From the NCBI RefSeq assembly GCF_000418325.1, contig NC_021658.1, positions 9,128,001 through 9,192,000 on the forward strand: a stretch of DNA of 64,000 nt. Direction: 5' to 3'. The notes under the pieces were generated by a model. It saw only the letters and a program-made list of their open reading frames with translations, was not told where the DNA came from and made no database searches. The position numbers were made by a program, and so were the translations under genes. Origin of the DNA: Sorangium cellulosum So0157-2. Its GTDB lineage: Bacteria; Myxococcota_A; Polyangia; Polyangiales; Polyangiaceae. How positions within the stretch are numbered: position 1 is the first letter of the stretch; each line of letters starts with the position of its first letter. This document shows positions 20,101-28,651 of this stretch, one piece after another.

Positions 20101-22520
20101 CCGACCGGCACGACGAGGGCTACGAGCGCGGCGTCCACGACGCGGACGCGGCGCTCGTCCTGGAGAAGCTGCTCGCGCTGCGCGCCACGGCGGGGCTGCT
20201 CCGCTTCGGCAGCGCGCCGCGGGCCCTCGCCTGCCTCCACTGGGCGGGGCTCGACCCGCGCGCCCGGGATCTCGCGCAGAGGCGGGCGCGGAGCCTCGGC
20301 CGGCTCGCGGCGCAGCTCGGCGAGGGCGAGGCGCGGGCGGCGCTCGCGGCCGAGCTCGCGGAGGGCGTGGCCGCGACGGCGGCGGCGCACCGGCTCGGCG
20401 CGGACGTGAGCGGCGCGGCGGACGTGCGCGTCGCGGCGCGGTACCTCGTGGAGGAGCTCGCGGCGGAGCGCCCCCGGTTCGTGACCAGCGACGCCGCGCT
20501 CGCGCTGCGCGACGCGCTGCTCGCGCGCCTCGACCTCGAGGGGAGCCGCGCGGCGTTCGACGACGACCTCCGGCAGCTCGAGAAGCACCCGGCCGAGCGG
20601 CTGGAGCTCGCGCTGGCGTGGCTGCGGGGGCTCACGGCGCGGGACGCCGCGTGGGCCCGGATGGGCCACCTCGCGCTCGAGGCGGCGGTCGTGCTCGTGA
20701 CGGAGCGCCACCTCGAGCGGGAGCCGAGCGGGGCCGTGACCGAGGCGCGCGTGGAGGGGCTGCTCGGCCAGCACCCGCGCATCAAGGAGCGCGCGCTCGC
20801 GCTCCGGCTCGACGAGTTCCTGAGCAGGATCGAGGGCTTCTTGCGCGAGCGGGCGCCGCGCTACCGCGCCTACCGCAAGGTGCGGAGCGAGATCGCGGAG
20901 CGGGAGCGGAAGCGGCTGCGCCTCGGGGAGTTCGCGCCGCGGGTGCTCACGTCGTTCGTGCGCAACCGGCTCATCGACGAGGTGTACCTGCCGCTCGTCG
21001 GCGCGAACCTGGCGAAGCAGCTCGGGGCCGCGGGCGACGTGAAGCGCACCGACCTCATGGGCATGCTGCTGCTCATCTCGCCGCCGGGCTACGGCAAGAC
21101 GACGTTGATGGAGTACGTCGCGAGCAAGCTCGGCCTCGTGTTCATGAAGGTGAACGGGCCGTCGCTCGGCCACGAGGTCACGTCGCTCGACCCGACGGAG
21201 GCCCCGAACGCGACCGCGCGCCAGGAGGTCGAGAAGATCAACCTGGCGTTCGAGATGGGCAACAACGTGATGCTCTACCTCGACGACATCCAGCACACGA
21301 ACGCCGAGCTCTTGCAGAAGTTCATCTCGCTCTGCGACGGGCAGCGCCGGGTCGAGGGCGTGTGGCGGGGCCGGACGAAGACGTACGACCTGCGCGGCAA
21401 GAAGTTCTGCGTGGTGATGGCGGGCAACCCGTACACGGAGTCGGGCGCGCGCTTCCAGATCCCCGACATGCTGTCGAACCGGGCCGACACGTACAACCTC
21501 GGCGACATCCTCGACGGCAAGGAGGAGCTCTTCGCGCTGAGCTACCTGGAGAACGCGCTCACCTCGAACCCGACGCTCGCGCCGCTCTCGGGGCGGGCGC
21601 CGGGGGACACGCACAAGCTCATCCGGATGGCGCGGGGCGAGGCCATCGCCGCGACGGAGCTCGAGCACGCCTACGCCGCGGCGGAGGTCGCGGAGATCGT
21701 CGCCGTGCTCGAGCGGCTCTTCCGGGTGCAGCGGGTGCTCTTGTCCGTGAACCTCGAGTACATCCGGAGCGCGTCGCAGGACGACGCCTTCCGGACCGAG
21801 CCGCCGTTCAAGCTGCAGGGCAGCTACCGCAACATGAACAAGCTGGCCGAGAAGGTCGTGTCGGCGCACACGCCCGAGGAGATCGAGCGGCTCATCGACG
21901 ATCACTACGTGAGCGAGTCGCAGACGCTGACGACGGGCGCCGAGCAGAACCTGCTCAAGCTCGGCGAGCTGCGCGGGCGGCTCTCGCCCGAGCGGCAGGC
22001 GCGGTGGGGCGAGATCAAGAAGGGGTACCAGCGCATCAAGCGCATGGGCGGCAAGGAGGACGACCCCGTCGTGCGCGTGACCGGGACGCTCTCGATGCTC
22101 GGCGAGCAGCTGGAGGGCATCCGCGGGGCGATCGGCAAGGCGGCCGCGGCGGCGCAGGCGGGCGACGGGCGGGCGCGGGAGGTGAAGCAGTGGCTCGCGC
22201 CGGAGCTCGAGCGGCTCTCCGCGGCGCTCAAGGGGGTCGCGCAGCCGAAGGTCGAGGTGAAGGTCGAGACCGATCGATCGGTGTCGGAGTTCGTGGGCCA
22301 CCACCTGTCGCTGGTCGAGCGGCTCGTCGCGCCGCTGGCGAAGGCGACCACGCAGAGCGCGTTCGGCATCCGGGCGATCGAGGCGCAGATCGCGGAGCTC
22401 GGCCAGGCGCTCCGGTCGCTCGACGAGAAGGTCCGCGGGGCGGCGCGGCCCGAGGCCCAGCCGGCGCCGGGCGAGCGGCCTGGTGAAGCAGACCACGCTC
22501 GCGGGCGCGGAGGTGCGTGA
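17169..22520 (+). CDS. Giant DUF3686-type AAA ATPase ('DNA repair ATPase' family)
   Basis: The product has 1783 residues. The N-terminal region (RTENNCLPRDIVSIRGKLLVGY, VGDVFSLHRF, RYLVYNGRTRKVARIDAIG) matches the DUF3686 family. Long charged helical, coiled-coil-like stretches follow (about 470-860). A AAA+ domain lies near the C-terminus: Walker A SPPGYGKTTLMEY (lysine about 1310), Walker B NNVMLYLDDIQH (about 1372-1373), and sensor-1-like KFCVVMAGNPYTES. It ends in helical segments. Databases call such proteins DNA repair ATPases; I know of no direct biochemical proof, and the coiled-coil plus AAA+ layout equally suits a MoxR-like remodeller. It starts a row with FIST and NTF2-fold genes. 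Confidence 0.83.
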   Translation: MVSTGALDGAAQTAGAAPPQAAESLDGGNYEVIRRRLVERAEELGRRAEALNARRKQVFGGADLALLENARVRTENNCLPRDIVSIRGKLLVGYLVFMGLKEVNVGDVFSLHRFANDGGALDLAHVPLDEGDAFLGDPAFVKEFKDLHRYVKEPRLLQLRRSDSRLLAIFQVGATERDAKVFRWSIDATGRLRYLDARGDEDNVRPRAHDFAWTQTTRDDHVQGKHPHVAILGEIFVETVGGDLTVKVENNTATGLGIYREPVDDAGQALDDADIQYARLGPLILLKIKPFREPSYRYLVYNGRTRKVARIDAIGLACLSLPEEQGIVFPNGYYLITGETKRFEGSTDSLVFERVIRSPNGEDVLYVFHQVVDGRYVLFPYNLIRKEIATPIQCHGYSLFDDGKMVIFRASSEEPTRVHPMQIWQTPFMTAEFAASAPTDGSYLAKVGNADLVRGISDALSMRRAALDASPTRQTYEDLIRTAERMTDAFYWLGHAEAGDLLSTVNELRAVSESIVDEFEKVEAIKARAASALAETEAAQRQLLGGVRPEDAATVDAFLGALTALRRQRGHLITLRELKYMDLGRVDALEAEIVGRSDEVSRACVAFLLGDHAFRPLADRLAGLIAKIEAVAKSSELAPFAADLDAVSEGLSVLADIVAGLKVDDPTARTRILEGISEVYAQLNRARATLGARGKDLRGAEGRAEFGAQFKVFGQSVASALAVCDSPERCDAELSKLLVQLEELEGKFGEFDEFLGELAAKREEVNDAIAARRQALLDERQRRVANLVAAADRIVQGVSRRARTFATVDELNTYFASDAMVAKIRDLAASLLALGDSVKGDEVEARLKSARQDALRALRDREDLFEGGGDVIKLGRHRFNVSTQALELTLVPHGDGLALHLTGTDFFEPIEDPALESARDLWGQELVSETADVYRGEFLAGSMLLDAEAGRGGLSIERLREASLGPGGLLATVRAYAADRHDEGYERGVHDADAALVLEKLLALRATAGLLRFGSAPRALACLHWAGLDPRARDLAQRRARSLGRLAAQLGEGEARAALAAELAEGVAATAAAHRLGADVSGAADVRVAARYLVEELAAERPRFVTSDAALALRDALLARLDLEGSRAAFDDDLRQLEKHPAERLELALAWLRGLTARDAAWARMGHLALEAAVVLVTERHLEREPSGAVTEARVEGLLGQHPRIKERALALRLDEFLSRIEGFLRERAPRYRAYRKVRSEIAERERKRLRLGEFAPRVLTSFVRNRLIDEVYLPLVGANLAKQLGAAGDVKRTDLMGMLLLISPPGYGKTTLMEYVASKLGLVFMKVNGPSLGHEVTSLDPTEAPNATARQEVEKINLAFEMGNNVMLYLDDIQHTNAELLQKFISLCDGQRRVEGVWRGRTKTYDLRGKKFCVVMAGNPYTESGARFQIPDMLSNRADTYNLGDILDGKEELFALSYLENALTSNPTLAPLSGRAPGDTHKLIRMARGEAIAATELEHAYAAAEVAEIVAVLERLFRVQRVLLSVNLEYIRSASQDDAFRTEPPFKLQGSYRNMNKLAEKVVSAHTPEEIERLIDDHYVSESQTLTTGAEQNLLKLGELRGRLSPERQARWGEIKKGYQRIKRMGGKEDDPVVRVTGTLSMLGEQLEGIRGAIGKAAAAAQAGDGRAREVKQWLAPELERLSAALKGVAQPKVEVKVETDRSVSEFVGHHLSLVERLVAPLAKATTQSAFGIRAIEAQIAELGQALRSLDEKVRGAARPEAQPAPGERPGEADHARGRGGA

Positions 22521-22721
22521 GCGGATCACAGCGCCCGAGCTCTGCCGACGCGCGGCCGCGGGCTCCGCGCCAGGCGGGCGGCCGCACGGGGCAGAAGTCT
22601 GCAAGAGGAGTAGAGGGGCGTCCCTCGTGCGTGTTATCACCGACCCGCGACGCGTATCGTCAGCGATGGCCTGGACTCGAGGCCCCGCGCTCCGGCGCTG
22701 GGCAGGCAGGAGCTTCGGCGC

Positions 22722-23930
22722 ATGAAGATGATGACCCTCGGACCCTTCGATGGGAACGCCTGGCTGCTCGGCCGGAAGATCGAGCGAACGGTCGCCGAGT
22801 GGAAGGAGCCTGCGCGGCTCGCGATCGTGGCGTTGCCGAGCGGGACGAAGCACGAGGAGTACCTCGCCGCGGTCGAGGACGCGACGGGCGTCCCGGTGAT
22901 CGGGGCCACCACCGGGGGGGTGTCGTTCACGGAGCGGGGCTTCAGCAGGAGCGGCGTGTCGTGCGCGTTCCTCGGGGGCGCGGGCGTCGAGGTGACGTGC
23001 GCCGCGGCGCGCGAGCTGCGGGCCGATCACGGCAAGAGCATCCGGGCGGCGCTGAGCGACATGGACGAGGCGGTGTCGAGCAACGGCCCGCGCAGCGGCG
23101 CGCCGAGCTCGATCCTGGTGCTGGCGGACGCGTTCGCGTGCGACGGGGACGAGCTGGTGGCCGCGCTGCGGCAGGGTGTGCCGCCGCACATGCGGGTGTT
23201 CGGCGGGACGGCGGGCGACGGGTGGACGTTCGAGGGGGCGCGGGTGTTCCTGGGCCGGAAGGCGCTGACGGACGCGGCGGTGCTGGTGCGGCTGACGCAC
23301 CGGCACCGGGTGAACCTCGACGTGGTGCACGGGTTCCGGGCGGCCGAGGGTGGGCGGGATTTCACGATCACGGACATCGAGCGGAACGTGCTCCGGACGC
23401 TGGACGGGCAGCCGGCGGCGCGGGTGTACGAGGAGGAGCTGTCGCGGCTCGGGCTGCGGTCGACGGGCGAGGGGCTGCTCCAGACGATGGCGAAGCACGC
23501 GCTCGGGGCGAAGACGCCGTTCGGGGAGGCGCTGAAGATCCGGTCGCCGATCGCGATCCGGGGGGACGGGGCGGTGGTGCTGACCGGGGGGCTCTCGCGG
23601 GGGCAGGTGGTGCGGGTGGTGAGCGCGACGGCCGACGCGCTGCTGCAGGCGGCGAAGGGGCTGTCGACGAAGGTGCTCGGGCCGCTGCCGGCGGTGTCGG
23701 GGGCGCTGGTGTTCGACTGCGCGTCGCGGTTCCGGCTGCTGGGGGAGCGGTACCGCGACGAGGTGCGGGCGTTCCTGTCGCCGAACGCGGCGCCGCATCC
23801 GATGTTCGGATTGGCGTGCTACGGGCAGATCGCGAAGTTCGGGGGGAGCGTCGAGGGGTTCCACAACACGAGCGCGGTCATGGTGGCGTGGGGGGAGTCG
23901 GACCAGGGGACGGGGCCGGCCAGCGGGTGA
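22722..23930 (+). CDS. FIST-domain signal-sensing protein
   Basis: The product has 402 residues. FIST_N covers about 25-215 (LAIVALPSGTKHEEYLAAVEDA, PVIGATTGGVSFTERG, VFGGTAGDGWTFE) and FIST_C about 220-385 (ARVYEEELSRLG, PIAIRGDGAVVLTGGLSRGQ, GALVFDCASRFRLLGERY, FGLACYGQIAKFGG). FIST modules bind small ligands, probably amino acids, and usually feed signalling proteins. Here the protein stands alone with no fused output domain. The ATG at 22722 has AGGAG about 9 bases before it. It lies 201 bases after the ATPase gene in the same direction, so a functional link is plausible but not shown. Confidence 0.88.
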   Translation: MKMMTLGPFDGNAWLLGRKIERTVAEWKEPARLAIVALPSGTKHEEYLAAVEDATGVPVIGATTGGVSFTERGFSRSGVSCAFLGGAGVEVTCAAARELRADHGKSIRAALSDMDEAVSSNGPRSGAPSSILVLADAFACDGDELVAALRQGVPPHMRVFGGTAGDGWTFEGARVFLGRKALTDAAVLVRLTHRHRVNLDVVHGFRAAEGGRDFTITDIERNVLRTLDGQPAARVYEEELSRLGLRSTGEGLLQTMAKHALGAKTPFGEALKIRSPIAIRGDGAVVLTGGLSRGQVVRVVSATADALLQAAKGLSTKVLGPLPAVSGALVFDCASRFRLLGERYRDEVRAFLSPNAAPHPMFGLACYGQIAKFGGSVEGFHNTSAVMVAWGESDQGTGPASG

Positions 23931-24016
23931 CGGCCTTCGCGGGGTGGGGTCTTTCCACCGTGGGGCGGCGGATGATCGCGTACACCCCTCAGTCGTTGGA
24001 AGGAAAGAGGGAGCCC

Positions 24017-24421
24017 ATGACGGTTGATCTGGAGCAAACCATCGAGCAGGTGAAGGCATTCGCCGAGCAGTGGAACAAGCTGTACGCGGAAGAGCGGTTC
24101 GAAGAGATGAAGGAGCTCGCGACCGAAGACGTGGGCATCGCCAACGCCCCCGAGTCGAAGTCGGGAACGGGCCTGATTTACGGGCGGCAGGCGTATTACG
24201 ATGGGATCGTGGGCGCCTACCGCGGCGCGAGCGGCAAAGAGAAGAACCTGCTCGTCATGCAGTACGAGGGCTGGGAGTACGTCTCGCTCGGGGACCCGCT
24301 CAGCTTCTACACGATCGGCAAATACACGCTCCAACCGGACACCGTCGGCGTCAATTGCTGGCTGCTGCGCAGGACCTCACCGACAGCGCCCTGGCAAGTC
24401 TATCGGGTCATCAACACGTAG
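24017..24421 (+). CDS. SnoaL/NTF2-fold protein
   Basis: The product has 134 residues and the alpha+beta cone pattern of the NTF2-like superfamily: a long N-terminal helix (VKAFAEQWNKLYAEERFEEMKEL), then the DVGIANAPESKSGTGLIYGRQAYYDG stretch and final strands ending WLLRRTSPTAPWQVYRVINT. DUF4440/SnoaL-like proteins range from enzymes to binding subunits; no catalytic residues can be named. GAGGGAG just upstream sets the start. It follows the FIST gene by 86 bases and could share its transcript. Confidence 0.7.
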   Translation: MTVDLEQTIEQVKAFAEQWNKLYAEERFEEMKELATEDVGIANAPESKSGTGLIYGRQAYYDGIVGAYRGASGKEKNLLVMQYEGWEYVSLGDPLSFYTIGKYTLQPDTVGVNCWLLRRTSPTAPWQVYRVINT

Positions 24422-24652
24422 CCTCTGGCATCTGGCCAGGGTCCCACCTCTGCGAAGCGCTCTCCGCCGAGCTCGCGCGCACGCTGGGAATCGGGCTCGC
24501 ACCCCAGCTCGCAGGCACGCCGGTCGTACGGCGCCGCAGAAGCAACCGTCGCTGATCATTCGGCGGATCGCGCCGACAGGTGCTGGGCGGTTCGCCCCTC
24601 TCGCCGCCGTGAGGGGCCGGGCGGCCTGCGCCGCCGCCCCGCCGCATCGCGC

Positions 24653-24873
24653 TCAGGAGATGACCCGGTCCACGTACTCGAAGGTCAGGCCGGTGCTCTT
24701 CTTGGGCGGTTGGCTCGTCAGGTCCGGGTCGCTCGGATCCGGCTGGCCCAGGACCTCGTAGGCCAGGATGCGGAGCTGGTACATCAGCCCCAGCACGGCC
24801 TTCAGGTGCGTTGGTCGACCATTGAATGTCGTGTCCTCAGCCGCGAGATCAGGGTCGGTTTCACGCGGAGCAT
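24653..24873 (-). pseudogene. Small gene with a frameshift near its start
   Basis: A strong Shine-Dalgarno (GAGGAGGAGGA) precedes an ATG at 24873, but frame 1 (MLRVKP) meets a stop after 23 codons. The neighbouring frame from about 24857 runs to a TGA at 24653-24655 and reads as a normal protein: DPDLAAEDTTFNGRP, LKAVLGLMYQLRILAYEVLG, KKSTGLTFEYVDRVIS. One missing base after codon 5 (AAA CC_ GAC) would join the two into about 73 residues. No family is recognised. It sits just downstream of another broken gene, and both look like one operon. Sequencing error cannot be excluded. Confidence 0.5.
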
Positions 24874-24910
24874 GGGGTCCTCCTCCTCGTCTTCGGTTGG
24901 GCGATCGCGC

Positions 24911-27022
24911 CTACGCGGCGCCGTTCTTGATGGCCTGGCTCTTGCTTAGACTTGCTTAGAATGGAGGTGCGGGCGGCAGCGGCATCCCGGTTCACGACCG
25001 GGATGGGCGCGCCCACCGGCCTCGGGGCGCTGGTGCTTTGCAGCGACTCCGGCGCGGCCGCCGGCTTACCCTGCACCTTGCGAAGATAGGCGAGCACGGT
25101 CTGCTGCTTGGCCGGCGACATGTCGCGCGTGACCGGCATGTAGTTCGGGTCGCTCATGTCGAGGCTGAAAGCGAGCTCGATGGACGCGGCATGGGCAGCG
25201 ACCGACTGCTCGTCGCTCAGGTCGACGAGCCGCCGGCTCATGACCGGATAGAGGTTGGCGTACTGGGAGAAGATCGGGGCGACGTCCTGCCAGGTCGGAT
25301 CCAGCTTCGCGGCATAGCCGTCGCGCACGTGCAGGTCCACGTAATCCAGATAATGCTGCTGGGCGGGCGGCGTTCTCGCGCCCGACGGATCGAGCGTGTA
25401 CTTGTACAGCTCCCAGTCCGACGTCTCCTGGAGCTTGTAGATGAGGCTATAGATCTGGCCGTCCATGTAGGTCCCGACGAGCGGAGTCGGCTGTTTCGCG
25501 GGGGTAGGGAGCGGGTCCTTGTCGTTCGGCGGCGGCGTGTAGTAGTAGACGAGGCGCGCTCCCGCGGGGTCGGTCGCCGTGACCGTCACGACCGCCCGCC
25601 CCTCGAAGAAGCGTGTCTGGGACTGGGTCACCACCTCTGCCGGCAAGCCCGTCCAGGGGACCTCGATCCCCTTGATATCCTGCTGGGCCCCCGTACCGAG
25701 GCTCGTCGGCCCCAGTTGTTCCACGTGGAGGCCAGCGCTGTTGAAGGGTTTGCCCCACTGGGCCGCGTAAACCGTCACGTCGGCCGAATCGGTGGGCTGC
25801 GGATCGGGAACCTGGCTCTGCGGGTTGAGGCGCTGGACGAACTCGTCGGCGCGGACATGGTAGCCCATGACGGTCTCGCGAGCCCAGATCGTAAAAGTGG
25901 GCGGCAGCAGGTCGCGCTGCTTCGGCGTCACGATCGCCAGCGGATGATCGGCGACGAGCGCGAGCGCCGCGGCGGGCAGGGCCAGCGAGACGATGCCCGC
26001 CGTGGTCGTCATCCAGTCCGGATCGGCATAGGGGAGGTCACCGATCTTGTCGAAATCGCCGTCCGACAGGTCACTGCCTTCCGGCAGGAATGTCGGCTGC
26101 CCGTTCGCGACCGTGTCGACCTTGGCCAGCACCACGAGCGACATTCGCCCCAGGTTGGTCTGCACCTGGCCGTCCTCGTCCAGCGGCAAGGCGTTGCCGA
26201 GGTCGACGGACACGGTGCCCGACGCCATGTCCACCACGGCATCGAAGTAGGCCGACGCATGCGGGTTCTCTGCCCGCTTCGTCGGGGCGAAGCGACGACC
26301 GAGGACGAAGCTCTTGGGTTCGCCGGGGAGCGCCACGCCGATCGCCCCCACGACATCGCCGAAGGTGTAGCGCTTGGCGATCTCCGGGTGATCGTAGTTG
26401 CGGCAATAATTGTAGAGGTTGAAGTGGATCGAGAGCGCCGCCTCGGGGCCGTGCTGCTGGAGCAACCGCCTGATCTGCTCGAGCACCCGAGAAGCGATGG
26501 TCGGGGACGGATTCCACACCAGGTTCTGCAGGACCGAGGTATAACTGGCGCCGAGCGGCTGTCCGTTTTGCCTGGGCTTCTCCTGCCGCATCGTGAGATC
26601 GCGGAAGCAGGCCGGCCAGAAGTCGCCCGCCACATAGCCCGGGCCGGTTCCGTCGGTCAGCCGCACGCCCATTCCCCAGATGCCCGAGGCCATCTGCATC
26701 TGCGGATCGAGGTCGACCATCTTGCCCGCCGAGCGGCCCAGCGCGTTGGCGACGAGCAGGCCGATGGCTGGATCCTTCGCCGGGTCGGTCACCCAGGCGC
26801 CGTCGTGCCAGGCGCTGGTCACCTTGCAGTCGACCAGGCGGAAGGCGCCGGACCCGGTCGGGTTCCACCAGCCGCCTTCGTCGGGGTTTCCGCTCGGCCG
26901 GCGGTCCTGGAAGGCCGAGTCGAACGTCTCGTTGTAGTAGTACCGGACCTCGTTGTTGATGGTGGAGACATCCGCCTGGACTGGCCGGCGAAGGTGATTC
27001 GCGGCCCGATCAGATAGCTCAC
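24911..27022 (-). pseudogene. Unknown approx. 700-residue protein gene with two apparent indels
   Basis: AGGAGG precedes a GTG at 27022 that reads SYLIGPRITFAGQ, then goes out of frame; the next frame continues DVSTINNEVRYYYNETFDSA. One lost T in CAGT(T)CCAG near 26979 would restore GQFQADVST. The long body (WWNPTGSGAFRLVDCKV, YTSVLQNLVWNPSPTIASRV, PYADPDWMTTTAGIVSL) has no membrane segments or nucleotide-binding motif, and I do not recognise it. At the other end a 10-bp tandem duplication shifts the frame; without it the protein would end ILSKSQAIKNGAA at TAG 24911. As it stands, translation would run on to 24861. Probably an inactive or badly read gene. Confidence 0.6.
24941..24960. repeat. 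Tandem 10-bp duplication CTTGCTTAGA x2
   Basis: Two exact adjacent copies occupy 24941-24950 and 24951-24960. Removing one restores a natural-looking C-terminus to the minus-strand gene, so this looks like a replication-slippage mutation. Confidence 0.75.
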
Positions 27023-27221
27023 TGGCACCTCCTCGCAGGGCGAGGCCACGAACGCCGTCCGTCGCGCGGTAGACCTCGCGCATCGATAACCACAACCACG
27101 CTACCGGCGCCGCGCGCGCCCGGCAACGGTCACGTCGGCCCAACGGCGAGGCCCGCGCATTCCCGCGATCGCATGGCGGGGCGCGGCGCGGCGCTGGAGC
27201 CGACGTTTGCGTTGACAACCT

Positions 27222-27243
27222 CAATCGGACCATGGTCCGATTG
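27222..27243. promoter_or_regulatory. Perfect 22-bp palindrome in a divergent promoter
   Basis: The half sites are CAATCGGACCA and TGGTCCGATTG, an exact inverted repeat with no spacer, 5 bases after TTGACA (27212-27217), which would be a -35 box for the plus-strand gene. Size and position fit a dimeric repressor operator of TetR type. The gap 27023-27340 separates the broken minus-strand cassette and a lipoprotein gene; no regulator gene lies beside it. Confidence 0.6.
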
Positions 27244-27340
27244 CCCGATCGAGCACTGGGCTCGATGGTCGAGCGCACGCATCGACGCGGACGAAGCACC
27301 TTCGCGCGTCTGCGGCGCGAGCGCACGCTGGAGCGAGTAC

Positions 27341-28423
27341 ATGGCCATGCCCTCTGAAAGAACGTTTTCATCCTCGATCGGCCGCAGCCTGCGCCTCGGG
27401 CCTGCGGCGCTGCTGCTCACCGCCGCGTGCGGCGCGGGTCCCAGCGGGGACGCCGGCGCCGGCCCGGACAATGTTTTCCCGACGAACGGAACGCACAACG
27501 AGCCCGATGCCAGCCGCAAGTGCATGGCCTGCAGCGACTCGCCGACGTGCACCTGCACCCGCAAGAGCGGCGAGCCGACGCCGGACCCCCAGTGGCCGGC
27601 GGCCTGGGTGAGCGACTGGAACATGTACCGGGCCCACGAAAACTGGCAAGCCAACCCGCCGCCCTACGCGGATCCGCCGAAGACGCTCGCCCCGAGCGAT
27701 TACGAACTCTCCCAGGGCACCTCGTACTACGACTCGACCTACAAGCCGGCGGACGGCGACGGCGAGGGCGCGATGATGGAATACTACCGCCGGAGGTGCC
27801 TGCCCATCTTCCCCAAGAGCAATCATTATTCCTGCGCTTTCGTGTCGCTGGGGAACAAGGCCTACTTCTTCGGCTTCCCGGAGGAGGCGCCCCAGGCGCC
27901 GGATCTGTCGAAGACCGCCTATTTCTGCTTCTTCTCACCCAACAATCACCCGCCGCGGCCCAATTTCGTCGAGCACCTGCCCTACAACCCGGACGACACC
28001 GCGCGCGTCCCGGATATCCAGGCGTACTCGCTCACCGCGCCCGTGCCCGCGGGCCCGCCGATCCTCTTCGGATATGCCTTCGAGAAGAACAGCCGCGCCG
28101 ACGCGGGGGGCGGCGCGCCGTACCAGCACCCGTTCGCGTTCTACTTCTCCGGCTACATCGAGCTCGACGAGCACGGCCAGCCCACGCACGGCGCGCCCGA
28201 CGCCCCGTACGTGAGCCAGAATTACGTCGGCTTCCACCAGGAGAAGCCGGGCGCATTCGCCGATCTCTGGGCGAAGGTCGACCAGTACCGGAAAGAAAAG
28301 AAGGCTCCGGACTGCACGCTGTTCGAGAACGGTTACCCTCTGCTCGACCCTGGAGCGCAGGCCGTTCAGGGCGCGACCGGCGGCAAGAAGCGCGGGCGCT
28401 CCTGGCAGCACCTGAAGCGGTGA
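27341..28423 (+). CDS. Secreted lipoprotein of unknown function
   Basis: The product has 360 residues. The signal is MAMPSERTFSSSIGRSLRL followed by a hydrophobic run ending LTAACGAG; the lipobox has T at -3, which is a little unusual. A short Cys cluster (RKCMACSDSPTCTCTRKSG) follows, then a globular, Tyr/Pro/Trp-rich body (WNMYRAHENWQANPPPYADP, MMEYYRRRCLPIFPKSNHY, PFAFYFSGYIELDEHG). No family is recognised. It is divergent from the decayed cassette and shares the palindromic promoter region with it. Confidence 0.65.
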   Translation: MAMPSERTFSSSIGRSLRLGPAALLLTAACGAGPSGDAGAGPDNVFPTNGTHNEPDASRKCMACSDSPTCTCTRKSGEPTPDPQWPAAWVSDWNMYRAHENWQANPPPYADPPKTLAPSDYELSQGTSYYDSTYKPADGDGEGAMMEYYRRRCLPIFPKSNHYSCAFVSLGNKAYFFGFPEEAPQAPDLSKTAYFCFFSPNNHPPRPNFVEHLPYNPDDTARVPDIQAYSLTAPVPAGPPILFGYAFEKNSRADAGGGAPYQHPFAFYFSGYIELDEHGQPTHGAPDAPYVSQNYVGFHQEKPGAFADLWAKVDQYRKEKKAPDCTLFENGYPLLDPGAQAVQGATGGKKRGRSWQHLKR

Positions 28424-28435
28424 AAGGCGCACGCC

Positions 28436-28651
28436 ATGCAACAGAACGAGCGCGACGACCCCGCGATCGCGCCGATCCATCCCGCCCTCGCCGGCCCCCA
28501 GCGCTGGCCCGGCAGGCCGCCGCTCTCTCTCACCCTCGACAGGGGCACGGGCCAGGAATCGCCAGGCTCCGCCCCCGGGCTGATCCATCATCTATCTTCG
28601 TCACTCGCCACGGTGCTGGGGCAGGAGGTCCAAGGAAATGCCGCTGTGTAG
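28436..28651 (+). CDS. Possible small ORF between lipoprotein and protease
   Basis: Seventy-one codons start 13 bases after the lipoprotein stop, with AAAGG 8 bases upstream, and overlap the protease start by 14 bases. The peptide (MQQNERDDPAIAPIHPALAG and onward) has no recognisable domain and is rich in Pro/Gly, so this may be chance. Confidence 0.2.
   Translation: MQQNERDDPAIAPIHPALAGPQRWPGRPPLSLTLDRGTGQESPGSAPGLIHHLSSSLATVLGQEVQGNAAV

Noticed and set aside
16884-24059. A 2391-codon minus-strand frame
   Set aside because: It is antisense to the ATPase and FIST genes, Arg/Leu/Glu/Asp-rich without any motif; a shadow caused by high GC in third positions.
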